This document shows positions 12,701 through 25,300 of a DNA stretch of 64,000 nucleotides, piece by piece. This stretch comes from Epiperipatus broadwayi (taxonomy: Eukaryota; Onychophora; Udeonychophora; Euonychophora; Peripatidae). How positions within the stretch are numbered: the stretch's first letter is position 1; every line of letters starts with the position of its first letter. The translations under genes were made by a program, and so were the position numbers. The stretch lies in the NCBI GenBank assembly GCA_028023455.1, contig JAQFVV010006246.1:237501-301500 (forward strand). Direction: 5' to 3'. Under the pieces are notes generated by a model. The model searched no databases, was not told the DNA's origin, and was given only the letters and a program-made list of their open reading frames with translations.

Positions 12701-15700
12701 TGTAACCTTCCCCGCCGCTCCATAATAATAACAACAACAACATGCTAAGAATATACTAACTATTCCGGATTTTCTTTACTTATTTATTTCCGGTTAATAA
12801 TAATTAACATTAATAATAATTCCGGGTTCTCTAACTCAGTCTATCAAATATATTATTATAATTTAAATAAAATAATCACTAGCTCAGAACTTTATAAACA
12901 CAGTTATGTCTGTGAAATGAATCAACATAAACATCTTTTATTATTCCCATGAGACCTGGAGCAATGACAAAGGAACAAGACGAGAGATCATTGAGATACT
13001 ATCCCAATGGCATAAGAACACTATCCTAAATAATTGACTAATAGCATTCCCACGACTTTTAAAACTTTTATCATATCTTAATATTTTTAAAATAAAATCT
13101 AGCTCACATAAAATAAATTAATTAAATAAAATAGAGTTAAATTAATCAAATCATATCAAATCAAATAGATAAATCGATAAGTAAATAAATAATTAAATCT
13201 CAGGTTCATAAATTGTAATTAAAACTGATTTCATATTGCCATAGTAAATTATGATAAGGGAATTTTATGTCATAATTCACTACGTAACGAATAACTAATT
13301 AATAAGAACAATGACAATAATAAAATAATATAATCTTCTTTTCTTTCTAGATGTATTAAATATTTTCGTGGTAACATTTATTAATCCGATAATCAAAAAT
13401 TATGTGGTAACGTTCGCATATATTTTACTTAAATATTGTGGCAATTAACCCATGACCAATACCTGTTCTACTTATACTTCTTTCATTTTATTATGTAAAT
13501 AAAACAAAATAAATTATTAAAATTTCTAATATTTATTATCCTGTGCAAAATCATAAACATGTTTAATTATAAACGTGCGTTGTGATCTCATGCATTTCAT
13601 GTGTAGGAAAAACAACAACCAAGACACAAAGCTTACTAATAAAATTTTATAACATTTTATTAACATTATAACAAGTAACAATTTGTACATTATTTACAGC
13701 GGATATCCCTATTTACTTATCACAAACTTTTTATTTATACCCGTTGATGTCTTAACATTATTATTATCGAATTTTATTTTACCCTTTTACCATTAATAAT
13801 TACAAAAGTATTTTACAATATTATTATTATTGGATACATGTTTTGAGCTTAGCTGAATACACAAAATTTCTATCCATTAAACTTTTCTATTGACATTATG
13901 TCCTTATAATTTCAAAATTATATTTCTATAAGATCTTTACTTTTATGTAAAATTATACAAAAATTACAAAATTATACTTATTCTTGTTAGTATGGAATCC
14001 TACAGAATTTAATCCTTATGATATTTTCATGTTCCTTTTATTATCAATCATAATATAATTACTGATAAAATTTTGATCCCATCCTTAACTTTATATAGCA
14101 ATTACCATTATCAACACACTATGTACAAATACACATTTTTGTTATACACTTCTTTAACTCATTTTCCAAATAAACATGCAATCTCTTTTACTAAATCTCA
14201 CGTACAATATTTTAAAATCTTATTATTGTTTTAAAACTTAATTCTAAGGTTTTTCCTTTAAAATTATATCAGTTTAGCAATTGGCTTTAAAATTATATCA
14301 TATGATTCTTCATCTTTTATAATACTTATACTTTCACTTTGGACTTATACAATTCTACTTTACTCTAGTAAATAACTATTCTTACATAACTACTATCTAA
14401 CTTACTTTCTATCTTATGTATCATTTCTATAAAATTATCTCCCTGACGATGTATTTTCATGAAATCAAGATAGCGAAGATATAGATGCGTTGGATCAAAA
14501 TAAACAAGATATTATCCTTTATAAAACTTTGACAATCATGGCACAGTGAATTTAAGGACGCCATAGAGGAGTGACTTTTATCTGTCTATCTGCCTCTAAT
14601 ATTGGAAGGATGCTAAAGCTATTTCTTCAGCTTCATCACATCAGAAAGTTTCAAAGATATGTAAAAACACTGTCCAGAATATATGTGCTCAGTTATAGGG
14701 CGAAGTTATCTATACTGAAGTCACACAAATAATTATGATCCACATATTTCATTCCTTATAGTTTAATAAAACATCCTCTTGGTTTCCTTTGACATCAGTA
14801 CTCCCAAGTCACTATCTGATTGATTTCTTCAGATTCATCTCTTCATTACATCGACAAATTCTCTGTCTACCTTGCTAATAATAATAAAATTCATTTTTAT
14901 TTAACTATACAGCTATTCTTAAGAAAATTCTTTACTATACTTCTCGTATATTTCTATCTCTACTGTTCTAAACTATTTGAATATTTTCAATATAAAACTC
15001 AAAAGAATCACATAATTAATATGCTACTTATTATTAATCATTTTTAGATTATTTATTGCATGCACATTTTAAAATTTTACTACTCTCTTAAATATATGTT
15101 TGATGTTGGATAAATGTGTACTTATAACTTTTAACATCTTTCATACTTCATTCATTAATAGATGACCTATAAAAAAAATATATTACATATTACCAATAAT
15201 ATTAAAATTACCAACGATCTCTATCCTCTGGATCGTATTTGTAAACTTCTCCATTCCAGGACTTCTAGTAGGTATTTAAAATTTTCCATACACACATTTT
15301 TATTTATACTAATATTTCTCTCATTCCATTAGCTCATATATTTAAATATAATTATTATAAAATTTATGTTTATATGTTTCCCTAAACTAATTCAAATTTT
15401 ATACTTTAAATACAATAAAAAAAATAATTAAAACTATATTTACGATACAGCTTTGTTGGACTCGCTTGGAAAATCGTTCCTTGCAAAGCTAAATAAAAAA
15501 AATTATATTTTATTTTCTTCAGTCACTTAATGTTCTAATTTAAACTTTTAATTCTGTTTATTAATTCTTCTTAGACGATGATCCTTAGTTTTCTTCATAT
15601 TTTTCCACTTATTCTTGAGATCTCCTTTACATAGTCTGCTAGCTTTTTCCCCCCGCGCTTGGTTTTCCCTCGATGCATCTTGTACTTTATTTTTAAAAAT

Positions 15701-17275
15701 TCAATAAATTTTTCTTTATTTCCATGGATCCATTTTCCTCATTTTAGTGATTAATTATATCTGTTTAAAATAATATTCTTTCCATTTAATATCTTTTCCT
15801 TTTTTTCTATGATGAGATAAAAATGTTAGGTTCCTCTTAGTAAGTTCATATAGCACTTTATACAGGACTATGGCTTTTCTTCTATTTTTAATTTAGAAAC
15901 TATATTTTAAATAATGTTTTCCTTTAATATAACATACTTTTCTTCCTCATTCTTTTTCTATATACTTGAACGCTTATTATGATTTTTCTCATAGAGAAAT
16001 ATGACTTAGTTTTAAATACTTATAAAACAAATGTTCGTCATAAGATTCTCTCGATAGCAAATAGTTTCTTTCTTATATTTTCACACAGCTTTTCCTTTGT
16101 ATTTTTCCAAGTTATAGGATTTAATTTCTGGTTGAGCACAAATAACACAAAACTTATACAATTTTCACTCATTTTTCTTTCAATAATTATTTCAATTATT
16201 ATTCTTGGTATTTCCATTTTATTGTAGGCTGAATGGTCAAATTTGATTAAATCCACTGGTAAGATCACGTAGAAATTAGCAAATCATCTTTCTGGATACA
16301 AAATTATATTATCTGTTCAAGACTAACTTTAGAATAATTATTAATTTATAAATTTATATTACTTTTTTCAGCTTCGATGTTACAAGCAATTCAAAAAGGT
16401 TACCTTCCTCTTCAACTTTCACATTCCATCTCCCGCTTCTGTTTTTCTTAGATTTTTTTCTTGCCAATTTAAATCCGTTGATTGGTCAATATTTGTTTTT
16501 AGCGCGAACAATATTAGTCATTCTATTTTGGATGATAAATTGTACTTTTTAAATAAATATTTATGACGTAATGTCTGGAATATTACTTTAACTTAATATT
16601 ATTAAATTTAATCATAGTTTGATAAAATTATTATTTGATCTTTAAAATAATTATTAAGACAATCTATAATATTTTTAACTTTAATTTTTATGATAGATGA
16701 CAATTATATCTAGTTTTAAATTCACAAACTTTATTATTATCTACCAAGTGTGTGTGTGCGTGAAGGCATATAATATACGATCACGTGTCTATTCACTTTA
16801 CAAAATAATCTTTTATTTATGTCTCGGTTTAAATTACCAAAACTAATGTACTTTCTAAAATTTTGAAAAATAAATTGAAATTTATAGGACCAAATATAAT
16901 TCTCACCATCCCAAAGTTTATTAATGAAATATACACTATCAATTTTGACTAATTATAAAATTATAATATTACATTTCATTTATTTAAACTATTAATTCTG
17001 AAAATATTATATTCTAATCATTACTATAATTTTAACTATCTATAGCTGTGTTATTTTGTATGGCCAGCTTTCACAACCATAAGCAATGATATTAAAACTT
17101 TATTTAACTGTTTACTTTTTAAAATACTTTATTATACTGTTATCTGTTATGTATTTTAGCTTAAAATTGTATTACAAATCTATTATTACTTTTATATCAC
17201 TTAAATATAACTTAAAATTTAAAATTTTTTTCATAATTGACCTTTCTACCCTACCTATGATCTACAGACAAGGGC

Positions 17276-17278
<3 letters not shown>
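12701..17278 (+). mobile_element. 4.6-kb non-coding dispersed repeat, copy 1 (LTR-like ends)
   Basis: It begins TGTAAC immediately after a TA run and ends GGGCACA immediately before another, giving TG...CA ends. A diverged copy in the same orientation lies at about 48.63-53.43 kb. Matching landmarks include CATGAGACCTGGAGC versus CATGAGACTTGAAGT near the start, the CATAAGAACACTATCC block, AAAGCTATTTCTTCAGCTT, and TAGCTGTGTTATTT followed by TATGGCCAGCTTT near the end. There is no coding capacity, so it may be a very long solo LTR or a large non-autonomous element. Which it is cannot be told here. Confidence 0.65.
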
Positions 17279-17315
<37 letters not shown>

Positions 17316-17317
17316 AT

Positions 17318-17351
<34 letters not shown>
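17279..17351. repeat. (TA)n tract
   Basis: A TA dinucleotide run, slightly interrupted, forming the junction between the 4.6-kb repeat and the foldback element. Confidence 0.95.
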
Positions 17352-17354
<3 letters not shown>

Positions 17355-18720
17355 CAATATAAACAAAACAAATTATACATTTTAATATGATCTTTATAAA
17401 TAATCATTTTCCATTTTATTACCTTATCTTCTAAATAATTTTATCAATATTTTATATTAATTTATTTTATATCACTTTATTTTATTTTTTAAATATTATT
17501 TAATATAATAATTATAACTTTATTATTTATTTTACTATTTAATGCATATTATTATCATTTTTCTTATATTATAAAATCAATTTCTAATCTTGTCTTATTT
17601 TTATTAAATATTTCTATCAATTAACTTTACACACATTACAAATTATTATTATTATTATTATTTTTATTACAAAAAAATTACTTACTTCTTGTTGATTCTA
17701 TTACCAAAACCCAACTGACAAAAAAATTCAAAATTTGTATTTGTTTAACTCCCTCTATTGTCATTTTCTTTAACTATTTTCTTTTAACCTTTTCAAATTC
17801 TAATTATTACTAACAATTGTTTATGAAATTACTGTTCTTACCCCGAACTCTCGAATAAGACTTGGTTTTATACTTTTAATCATGATTGCTTCTTTAATTT
17901 TCCTATCCCTACTATTATTTGTGTAATTAATCATTTTTATAGAATCTTTTTCAAACCTATAACCTGTTTCTGATTAATGCAAATAAATAGGTGATCTCTT
18001 ATCATATTTATGTTGAAAAATATGATGTGAGATCACTTAATTATTTACATTCATCAGAAACAGGTCACAGGTTTGAAAAAGATTGTATAAAAATGAAAAT
18101 ATGATAAGAGATTACTTATTTATTTGAATTCATCAGAAACAGGTCATAGGTTTGAAAAAGATTGTATGAAAATGATTTATTACACAAATAATCGTAGGGA
18201 TAGGAAAATTAAAGAAGCAATCTTGATTAAGAATATAAAACTAAGTCTTAATCAAGAGTTTGGGGTAAGAACAATAATTTTATAAACAACTGTTAGTAAT
18301 AATTATAATTTGAAAAGGTTAAAAGAAAATAGTTAAAGAAAATGACAATAGAGGGGATTAAACAAATACAATTTTTGAATTTTTTTGTCAGTTGGGTTTT
18401 GGTAATAGAATCAACAAGAAGTAAGTAATTTTTTGTAATAAAAATAATAATAATAAAAATTTGTAATGTGGGTAAAGTTAATTGATAAAAATATTTAATA
18501 AAAATAAGATAAGATTAGAAGTTGATTTTATAATATAAGAAATATGATAATAATATGCATTAAATAGTAAAATAAATAATATTATAATTATTATATTAAA
18601 TAATATTTAAAAAATAAAATAAAGTGATAAAAAATAAATTAATATAAAATATTGATAAAATTATTTAGAAGATAAGGTAATAAAATGGGAAATTATTATT
18701 TATAAAGATCATATTAAAAT

Positions 18721-18728
<8 letters not shown>
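17352..18728. mobile_element. 1.38-kb foldback element (arms about 650 bp)
   Basis: The sequence is a giant imperfect palindrome centred near 18.02 kb. ATTTTAATATGATCTTTATA at the left is matched by TATAAAGATCATATTAAAAT at the right, and blocks such as ACCCAACTGAC/GTCAGTTGGGT and CTATTGTCATTTTCTTTAACT with its complement mirror each other along the arms. Near the centre a segment of roughly 75 bp, containing CATCAGAAACAGGTCA, is tandemly duplicated (about 18033-18102 and 18107-18178). It has no coding capacity and lies between TA tracts. The transcript would fold into a very long hairpin. Confidence 0.9.
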
Positions 18729-18763
<35 letters not shown>

Positions 18764-18795
18764 ACAAATATCCGCATATATATATATATATATAT
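18729..18795. repeat. TA-rich hairpin
   Basis: ATTACAAATATCCGCATATA is followed by a TA run and then its complement. It is a small palindrome adjoining the right arm of the outer inverted repeat. Confidence 0.75.
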
Positions 18796-18909
18796 GCGGA
18801 TATTTGTAATAATTGTATAATTATATATTTGAATATTGTAGCTCCAATGATGACTGCAAGACAGTGGGAACTGTTAGTGTAATACAAATAATAAAAATAA
18901 AAGTATTGA
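18790..18909. repeat. Inverted-repeat arm, right (partner 12575-12695)
   Basis: Reverse complement of 12575-12695; the homology ends near AAAAGTATTGAT, marking the outer end of the presumed parent hairpin element. Confidence 0.75.
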
Positions 18910-19772
18910 TTCTTTACCTTAGTTTTTCTAGTTTTTATTAATGTAATTTTTTTGCTCTAACATAATTAAAACTGAAGTTATTGTGAAAATTGTGACTCAG
19001 GTCAGTATTTTAAAAAAAAATTCAGTATGGCAATTTAGACCGAAGGGGTGTTAAACATTATTATACAAATGTAATTGCACAACATTTTTTTTTAAAGACT
19101 TTAATGTAAATATTGTTACAAACAGTAATCTTGAAAAAAAAAAAAAACATGCCTTACTATTGTAAACTCAAATAGTCTGATGTTGATATATTTTACATAA
19201 TAAATTGATTGTCAAATAAGAATACTTTATTTAGAGATAAAAAAATTATAATGAAAAAAATGTGTACATATCCAGAATGAAAATGATAGCATTTAATAGA
19301 CCATATTATAATTAGGATTCTGTATATGGAACAATAGTATTATATAATAATGTATTACACAGATGATGGTCTATTATGTCTAATGCAAAAATTATGTATA
19401 TCTTAAAAAGTCCTATTTCAATCATGTAGCTATATGACAACATCTATTTCCAGATTTATTAAAGGTGAATGTAGACTGGTTATTTAATGATGATCCCCTT
19501 AACAAGGACTTTATTACTAAGCATGTCCTTATTTCTACATATCAGAATAATAATAGGAATTCGAATTTTATAATAATTATACACAGTTAAAAGAAGACGA
19601 TTAATATTATATTTTATATTAGAATATTTATGGTCAGTTGTTAATAGACAGTAATCAAGAAAAATACTAAACTATAAATGCTCTCTTCATTCAAAAGATT
19701 ACATTTATATTTACAGTTCACTATTTTGATTGGTTAATGGCCATTAATATTTGACTCTAATTATTCTAACAT

Positions 19773-19836
<64 letters not shown>

Positions 19837-19976
19837 TCATAAATAAATGAATTCATAGTTTATGATTTGAGGAAAAAAAAGCTTTGAGAAAAGTATGTGT
19901 TAATATATTGAAACATTAGCTATTTAACTATTATATTTTTATTACATGGAAGCTGCTGGAAATTGTATATATATAT
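18910..19976. other. AT-rich DNA, no gene recognised
   Basis: It includes a 57-bp (TA)n run at 19778-19834. Nothing else could be supported. Confidence 0.5.
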
Positions 19977-22166
19977 TGTAACGATCTGGAGAAGATGATT
20001 TATGTAAACTGCACTACAGGGCGCCATCTAGGCATTTGAACCTAGAAAAATTTATAAAGTAGGCAGATACGTAAGTAAAAAAAAAACATTTTTTTTTTTT
20101 TTTTAAATTTTGATTCCGGTCATTAGCCCAAGTCACTAGCTCAGGGAGTAGCAGAGATTTAATAATATCATATCTTATCTAATTATATTTCAACATTAAA
20201 AAAAAATAAAATAAGCCACTGCCAGTAATTAACATACAAAAATTTATTTACGCACATATATATATAAGATTTAAAATTGTTTTAGTATCAGTTTACATTT
20301 TAACATTTAACATTATTTTTAACTTTACTTTAGATTTTAATTTACATTTTAATTTCTATTATATTATAAGATTACATTTTAATTAAGTTCGCACAGATGG
20401 AATTATAAAAACTTGTTTTAATAATGTTGAGTATAGATCGGTTGCATAGATTACAACGGTTAAAAACATTTCAAAATAAACATAAATGATCAAAATATAA
20501 AATCATTGATACTGACAATTGCAGAGGTAAATTTATAAGTAACCCAATAGTATTCACCATAAGATACTTGCATTGTCACCAATAACTTAAAAGACATCCG
20601 AATAAATACGTTTTAGATACTCACCATAAGGTATCATTATTTATCGAATGTCTATATATTTTGATCAAATATGAAAACTCAAAACATACTTAACTGATAA
20701 CCAATCCATGCAAGCATCTATAAACAACTTAAATTTAATGCATTTTTATTTAGTGTCGAGTATGAATAGACTACATAGATTTGCATTTGAAAATAAAACA
20801 TTCTATCCCTATTTAACCTTAGACTAAAAGTTCACAGTCAAAACTGGTGTCAATTTATCTGATATATCGATGCATTCAATGTAATACGAAATACAGGAGC
20901 ACCAAAAAGTTAAGAGAAGAAATTGCCTCTCGTCAAATAGGAATATTACATCTATCTGACAAGAAGAGCAATAAAAAGAAACTCCATAGAAAGGAACTGC
21001 ATTCTCCATCTTATAATTCCTTCCATAGGCAAACGGGTGAGTGCAGCATATGAAACAATTTTGCCCATAGCGAATCTGATATTACATCTACTAATCACAC
21101 CAATATATGCCATCCATTGACCCAATTCTACTATGACACAAATAACCTAAGATTACCCTCCCCTAATATAACTTTACAAATCTATACAGCCATTCACGCC
21201 CGACTTAAGTTTAACATTTATATAATTAATTTAATGAAAAACAAAAATCATGATAAAACTTAAAGAACAAAAAATAAATAAATAAATAAATAAATGGAAA
21301 TGATTTTACAAAGAAATACATTAAATAAAATTATAACTAATTAATAAATAGTGTTGGTCAGATAGGATTCTATTTGTATTATTTAAATACGGAAGGTTTT
21401 TAATTTAATGTTCATTAATTATAAAGTTCTTACGGTTTTAACATGTCCGTAATTTTATCCATTGCTTGTCATGAACATGAATTCCCATGCCATCCTAAAG
21501 AGATTGGTTGAGTTAGCCATTGTATTTTATTTATTCAGAGGTCTTTTAGTTTAGTTGGTCCTCAATGTATAAAATGATAGTTCATTTCTCTTTCTTCCTA
21601 GCAGAACTGAAGGGATTGAAGAGTGTGTCTTTTCAATCCCTTCTCCTTCAACTCCACACTAACACATATCTGTCCTCTCTTAATAACCAACTCCCTTTTA
21701 TTTTCAAACCTTTCCTTTTATAATAATTTTGTGGATTAACTCAACATTACATCATGATGGTGAAAAACTTTTTGTTGAAGTCCGATTTCCCGATGGATTT
21801 CTTTCATTTGCTAAAGTTTCTATTGTTTTCCTATCTGACCGATGCTTATACATTTAAATGCCCAAAGGCTAGTTTACTAATTAAAATAATCATTTCCATT
21901 TTACAAAAGATTAATTAATTTGTTTTCAAACTTAAACATATATTTTTATCTCTAAATCTTTTCTGAAATTTAGTTTTAAAATACTTTTTCTTTAATAAAG
22001 TTTTATTTTAATAATTTTTCTCCTCTGTGTGATTTATATATATACGAGTTTAAGGTAGAATTTATTTTCAATTTTTCTGTCTTAAAAAAAAATTTTAAAT
22101 GCGAACTTTTTATTTTAATATTTAATAATAAAAAAAAATAGTGTAACGTCGTCTGTGCTCATTACA
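19977..22166 (+). mobile_element. 2.2-kb LTR-like repeat, copy 1
   Basis: It runs from TGTAACGATCTGGAG, directly after a TA run, to GTGCTCATTACA, directly before another. The ends TGTAA...TTACA are inverted, as in many gypsy-type LTRs. The whole unit is repeated in reverse complement at 28315-30395. It contains no open frame of note, and no internal region, primer-binding site or polypurine tract adjoins it, so I read it as a solo LTR or LTR-like non-autonomous element. Small frames inside it have no recognisable protein features. Confidence 0.65.
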
Positions 22167-22199
22167 ATATATATATATTAAATGTCTATATTTTTAAAT

Positions 22200-22390
22200 A
22201 ATATAATACTTCAAATAAATCTATTTAACACAGTATCCAAATTTTAATAAATATAATCTTTACTGGAAGTACTTTCGATTGTAAAACTGACAATTTTATC
22301 AATCATCAATTAGTACAAATTTACAGAAAATAAAAAATTATATTACCCATCATTCAATTCATTCAAATTTCTCACAATTCTATTGTTTTT
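22200..22390. repeat. Single-arm relative of the 9.5-kb MITE
   Basis: The order of blocks (TTTAACACAGTATCC, CTGGAAGTACTTTCGATTG, TACCCATCATTCAATTCATTC) follows one arm plus the loop of the element at 9494-9808 with about one change in six to eight bases. The second arm is absent. Confidence 0.6.
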
Positions 22391-25300
22391 ATATTAGCTG
22401 ATTATCTATTCATTAAACCCTCTCAATTTCTAGATATTATCATTTTTTCTTAATTTTTCATTTTTCATTACATGGTTCAATTTGAATAATTTTCACATCT
22501 CTGTTATCAAATTTAAAACCATAATTACACATTTTGTTATGATCAAAAATAATTGATGGAGTATTCATACATATTGAAGTTTCATTTTCTTTCTTTATAC
22601 ATTTATTCAATATTCTATGATCATTATATTGTTTTTGTAATGTACCATCAGATCTTAACTATGCTGCTATTGTTCCATCTTTTTTGAAAAAGAAGAGGAT
22701 AGATAAGACTCCAGTAATTAATGTGAGGTACTATTGTTGCACTACAGTAAAAACATTTTCATGAAATTTCCTCAATAGACTGTTTACAGTTAAAGATTCA
22801 ATATGCTTTTAGATAAGTTTTTTTCATAGATCATACTTTACAACACTTGAAGCTATAAAAGTAGACAATTGTTATATATTTTCAGCATTTTGTGATAAAG
22901 AAGTTAGTTTATTTTCATTATATATATTCAAGTTTTATTTTTATCTTAGTGTGATATGATTGTCACTTAGTAGTAATTGATACTTTCCTGGCAATAGCAA
23001 TGGTAAAGTTATCTTTGTTTACATGGATACAATCTCCTTTTTTATTATAATAACAATACATGAAAATATTTAATTCAATATATTTACATTGTAATGGTAT
23101 TGTCTAAGCACAATGTTTTCAACAACAATATGTAGTGCTTTAGACTAAGAATAGCATAATGCTTTGATGATGATAATTGAAATGGACATCAACGCTCTTC
23201 TAAAACATTTTTTAAAATTCAATTTAAATTAAATTTATATGCCACCTTTTATAGAAAAAGTACTTATAAATTAATTATATATTTTATCTCTGATTATCAG
23301 CATCATCATCTTTATGTACTTTTATTATTTCAACATATCTCCCCAGAGAATCGCAAGACTTCTCATGTTTAGTGATATATTATTGGTACATATTGTTTGG
23401 AATGACTTGAACAGAAAAATAACTAAATTTTATAAGAAAATAAGAAAATAATTTAGTTACATTATTTATCAATTAAATAAAATACAAAATATCGAACACA
23501 TAGTCATAAATATTACATTTCAATATAACTGATACATTTAAAACCAAGCCAGTATTCATTCTAAGTTTTTATATTTGAATATAAAAAGAAAATCATATCT
23601 ATGTGATTATATGTTTTAACCATGGATTTTTTTAGATACAATAGTCTTTATAAACTCAATCTTTCTGTGAATTGAACTTCTTGAGTAACAATAATGGTAG
23701 ACTATTGAAATGGGTCTCACTACAGGAAAATACCTACTAAGAACTTATAGCAAAATCCTCTTTTTTCTTATGATATTGTTTTCTTCTTATAAACTGCCAA
23801 CATTTTATCTCATTCATGATTAATTTGATCAGCTTTCATATTTGTATAAAAAACTAAATACTACTTTGTCTTTGACTGATCTATCTTGGGTTGTTTGGAC
23901 TCACAGAAAATATTGTAATAATTGATGGGTTGTGTGTAGTAATAAATTAATTCATTAAAAAATGGATCATCTATTTGAATTTATTCAGTAGAAAAATATT
24001 TTATCTAATGGTTTACATGACTATTTGAGATTAAATTACAACATGTATTATATCAGATATAATAATTGGCTGTATATAGGCTTTTACCTTTTTGCTTTTT
24101 GTTGCTAACATTGTTTTATTTCCCTTTTACCATTTTCTTATCTCTTTCTAGAAACTGTCTGCACCACTGTCTTTTCTCATTTAAATCTTAACGTTGATTT
24201 CAGAACTATTTATATATTTTGTCTCCTGGAAATTCTGTTACCTATCATCCTAAGTTTTTAATAATATTTATTTTGTCACCGTGATAAAAATGTTATCACA
24301 CTGGAAAATTAATTAACTCTTTAGTAATTTTTTACTGGAATGTTTTACAAAGCAACTTTTATCTGAAATTTGAAGACCAGATTTAATTATACTAAACATG
24401 TGTTTCTTCTTTTTTTTTGAAAATTCATATAGTTGTCTTACAAATAATTATATGTTTATTTCTGCTGACTGAAAAGAAAGAGAACCTAGAATGAGACAAA
24501 ATAAGAAGAGACTAAATATCCATTCTTTAGTTTATCCAATTGTATTTTCTATATAATTTGCAATACAGTATTTGGATTTGCCATCACACTTACCATATAA
24601 AAAATATAAATTATTTCTCTAAACTTTCTTCACAAGATAAATCTAGAAGGCTATAAAATACAATACATAAATAGATCATAACTATTTACTCTTTTCTGTT
24701 CTTCATTCTATGAGATATAATTTTACAATTTTTAATTTTACATAATACATTTATTAAATTCATAAACCAATTTCTTTTACTATCTTAAACCTATATAGTT
24801 AATTGCTATGCTTTTTTATTTCGTTAATTGTTATACTTATATATCACGTGGCAACTGATAAAATTTTATAAATCAATTTATTAAACTATTTTATTAATTT
24901 GTCTTTAATAATTTAGTACTAAGACAGATTTTGAGTGCAAATGAGTCAAATTTTAATTGATTTGACACTTGACTAAAAATGTTTGAAATGTATAAAAGAA
25001 GTTTTAATAAACCTCATTAAACAGGAAATTCTAATCTGTTTCTGAAAGCAGTCTAATAAATAGTAAATTTTAACTTTCAATATGCTTGGAAACTCCCAAT
25101 TACTTAGATAATATGGATAATAATTATTATGGATAAGTTGATTTATAAATGTGAATACATGAAAGCAGATAATACCTAAACAATACAACACAATACCAAG
25201 AGACTAAACATGTTTATTGTCGAAGCAATCTATTTGTTGTGATAGAAGTGAATAACCAACTTTATATATGGCTTAATATATTATATAGGCATTGAAGATT

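Noticed and set aside
14443-14475. Hammerhead-like CTGACGA...GAAA inside the 4.6-kb repeat
   Set aside because: There are no complementary stem I strands, stem II does not pair properly, and the other copy of the repeat (near 50440) lacks CTGACGA.
22650-22900. Possible gypsy reverse-transcriptase fragment (LKKK...DKTPVI)
   Set aside because: Only a few residues fit and several frame changes are needed; too weak to annotate.
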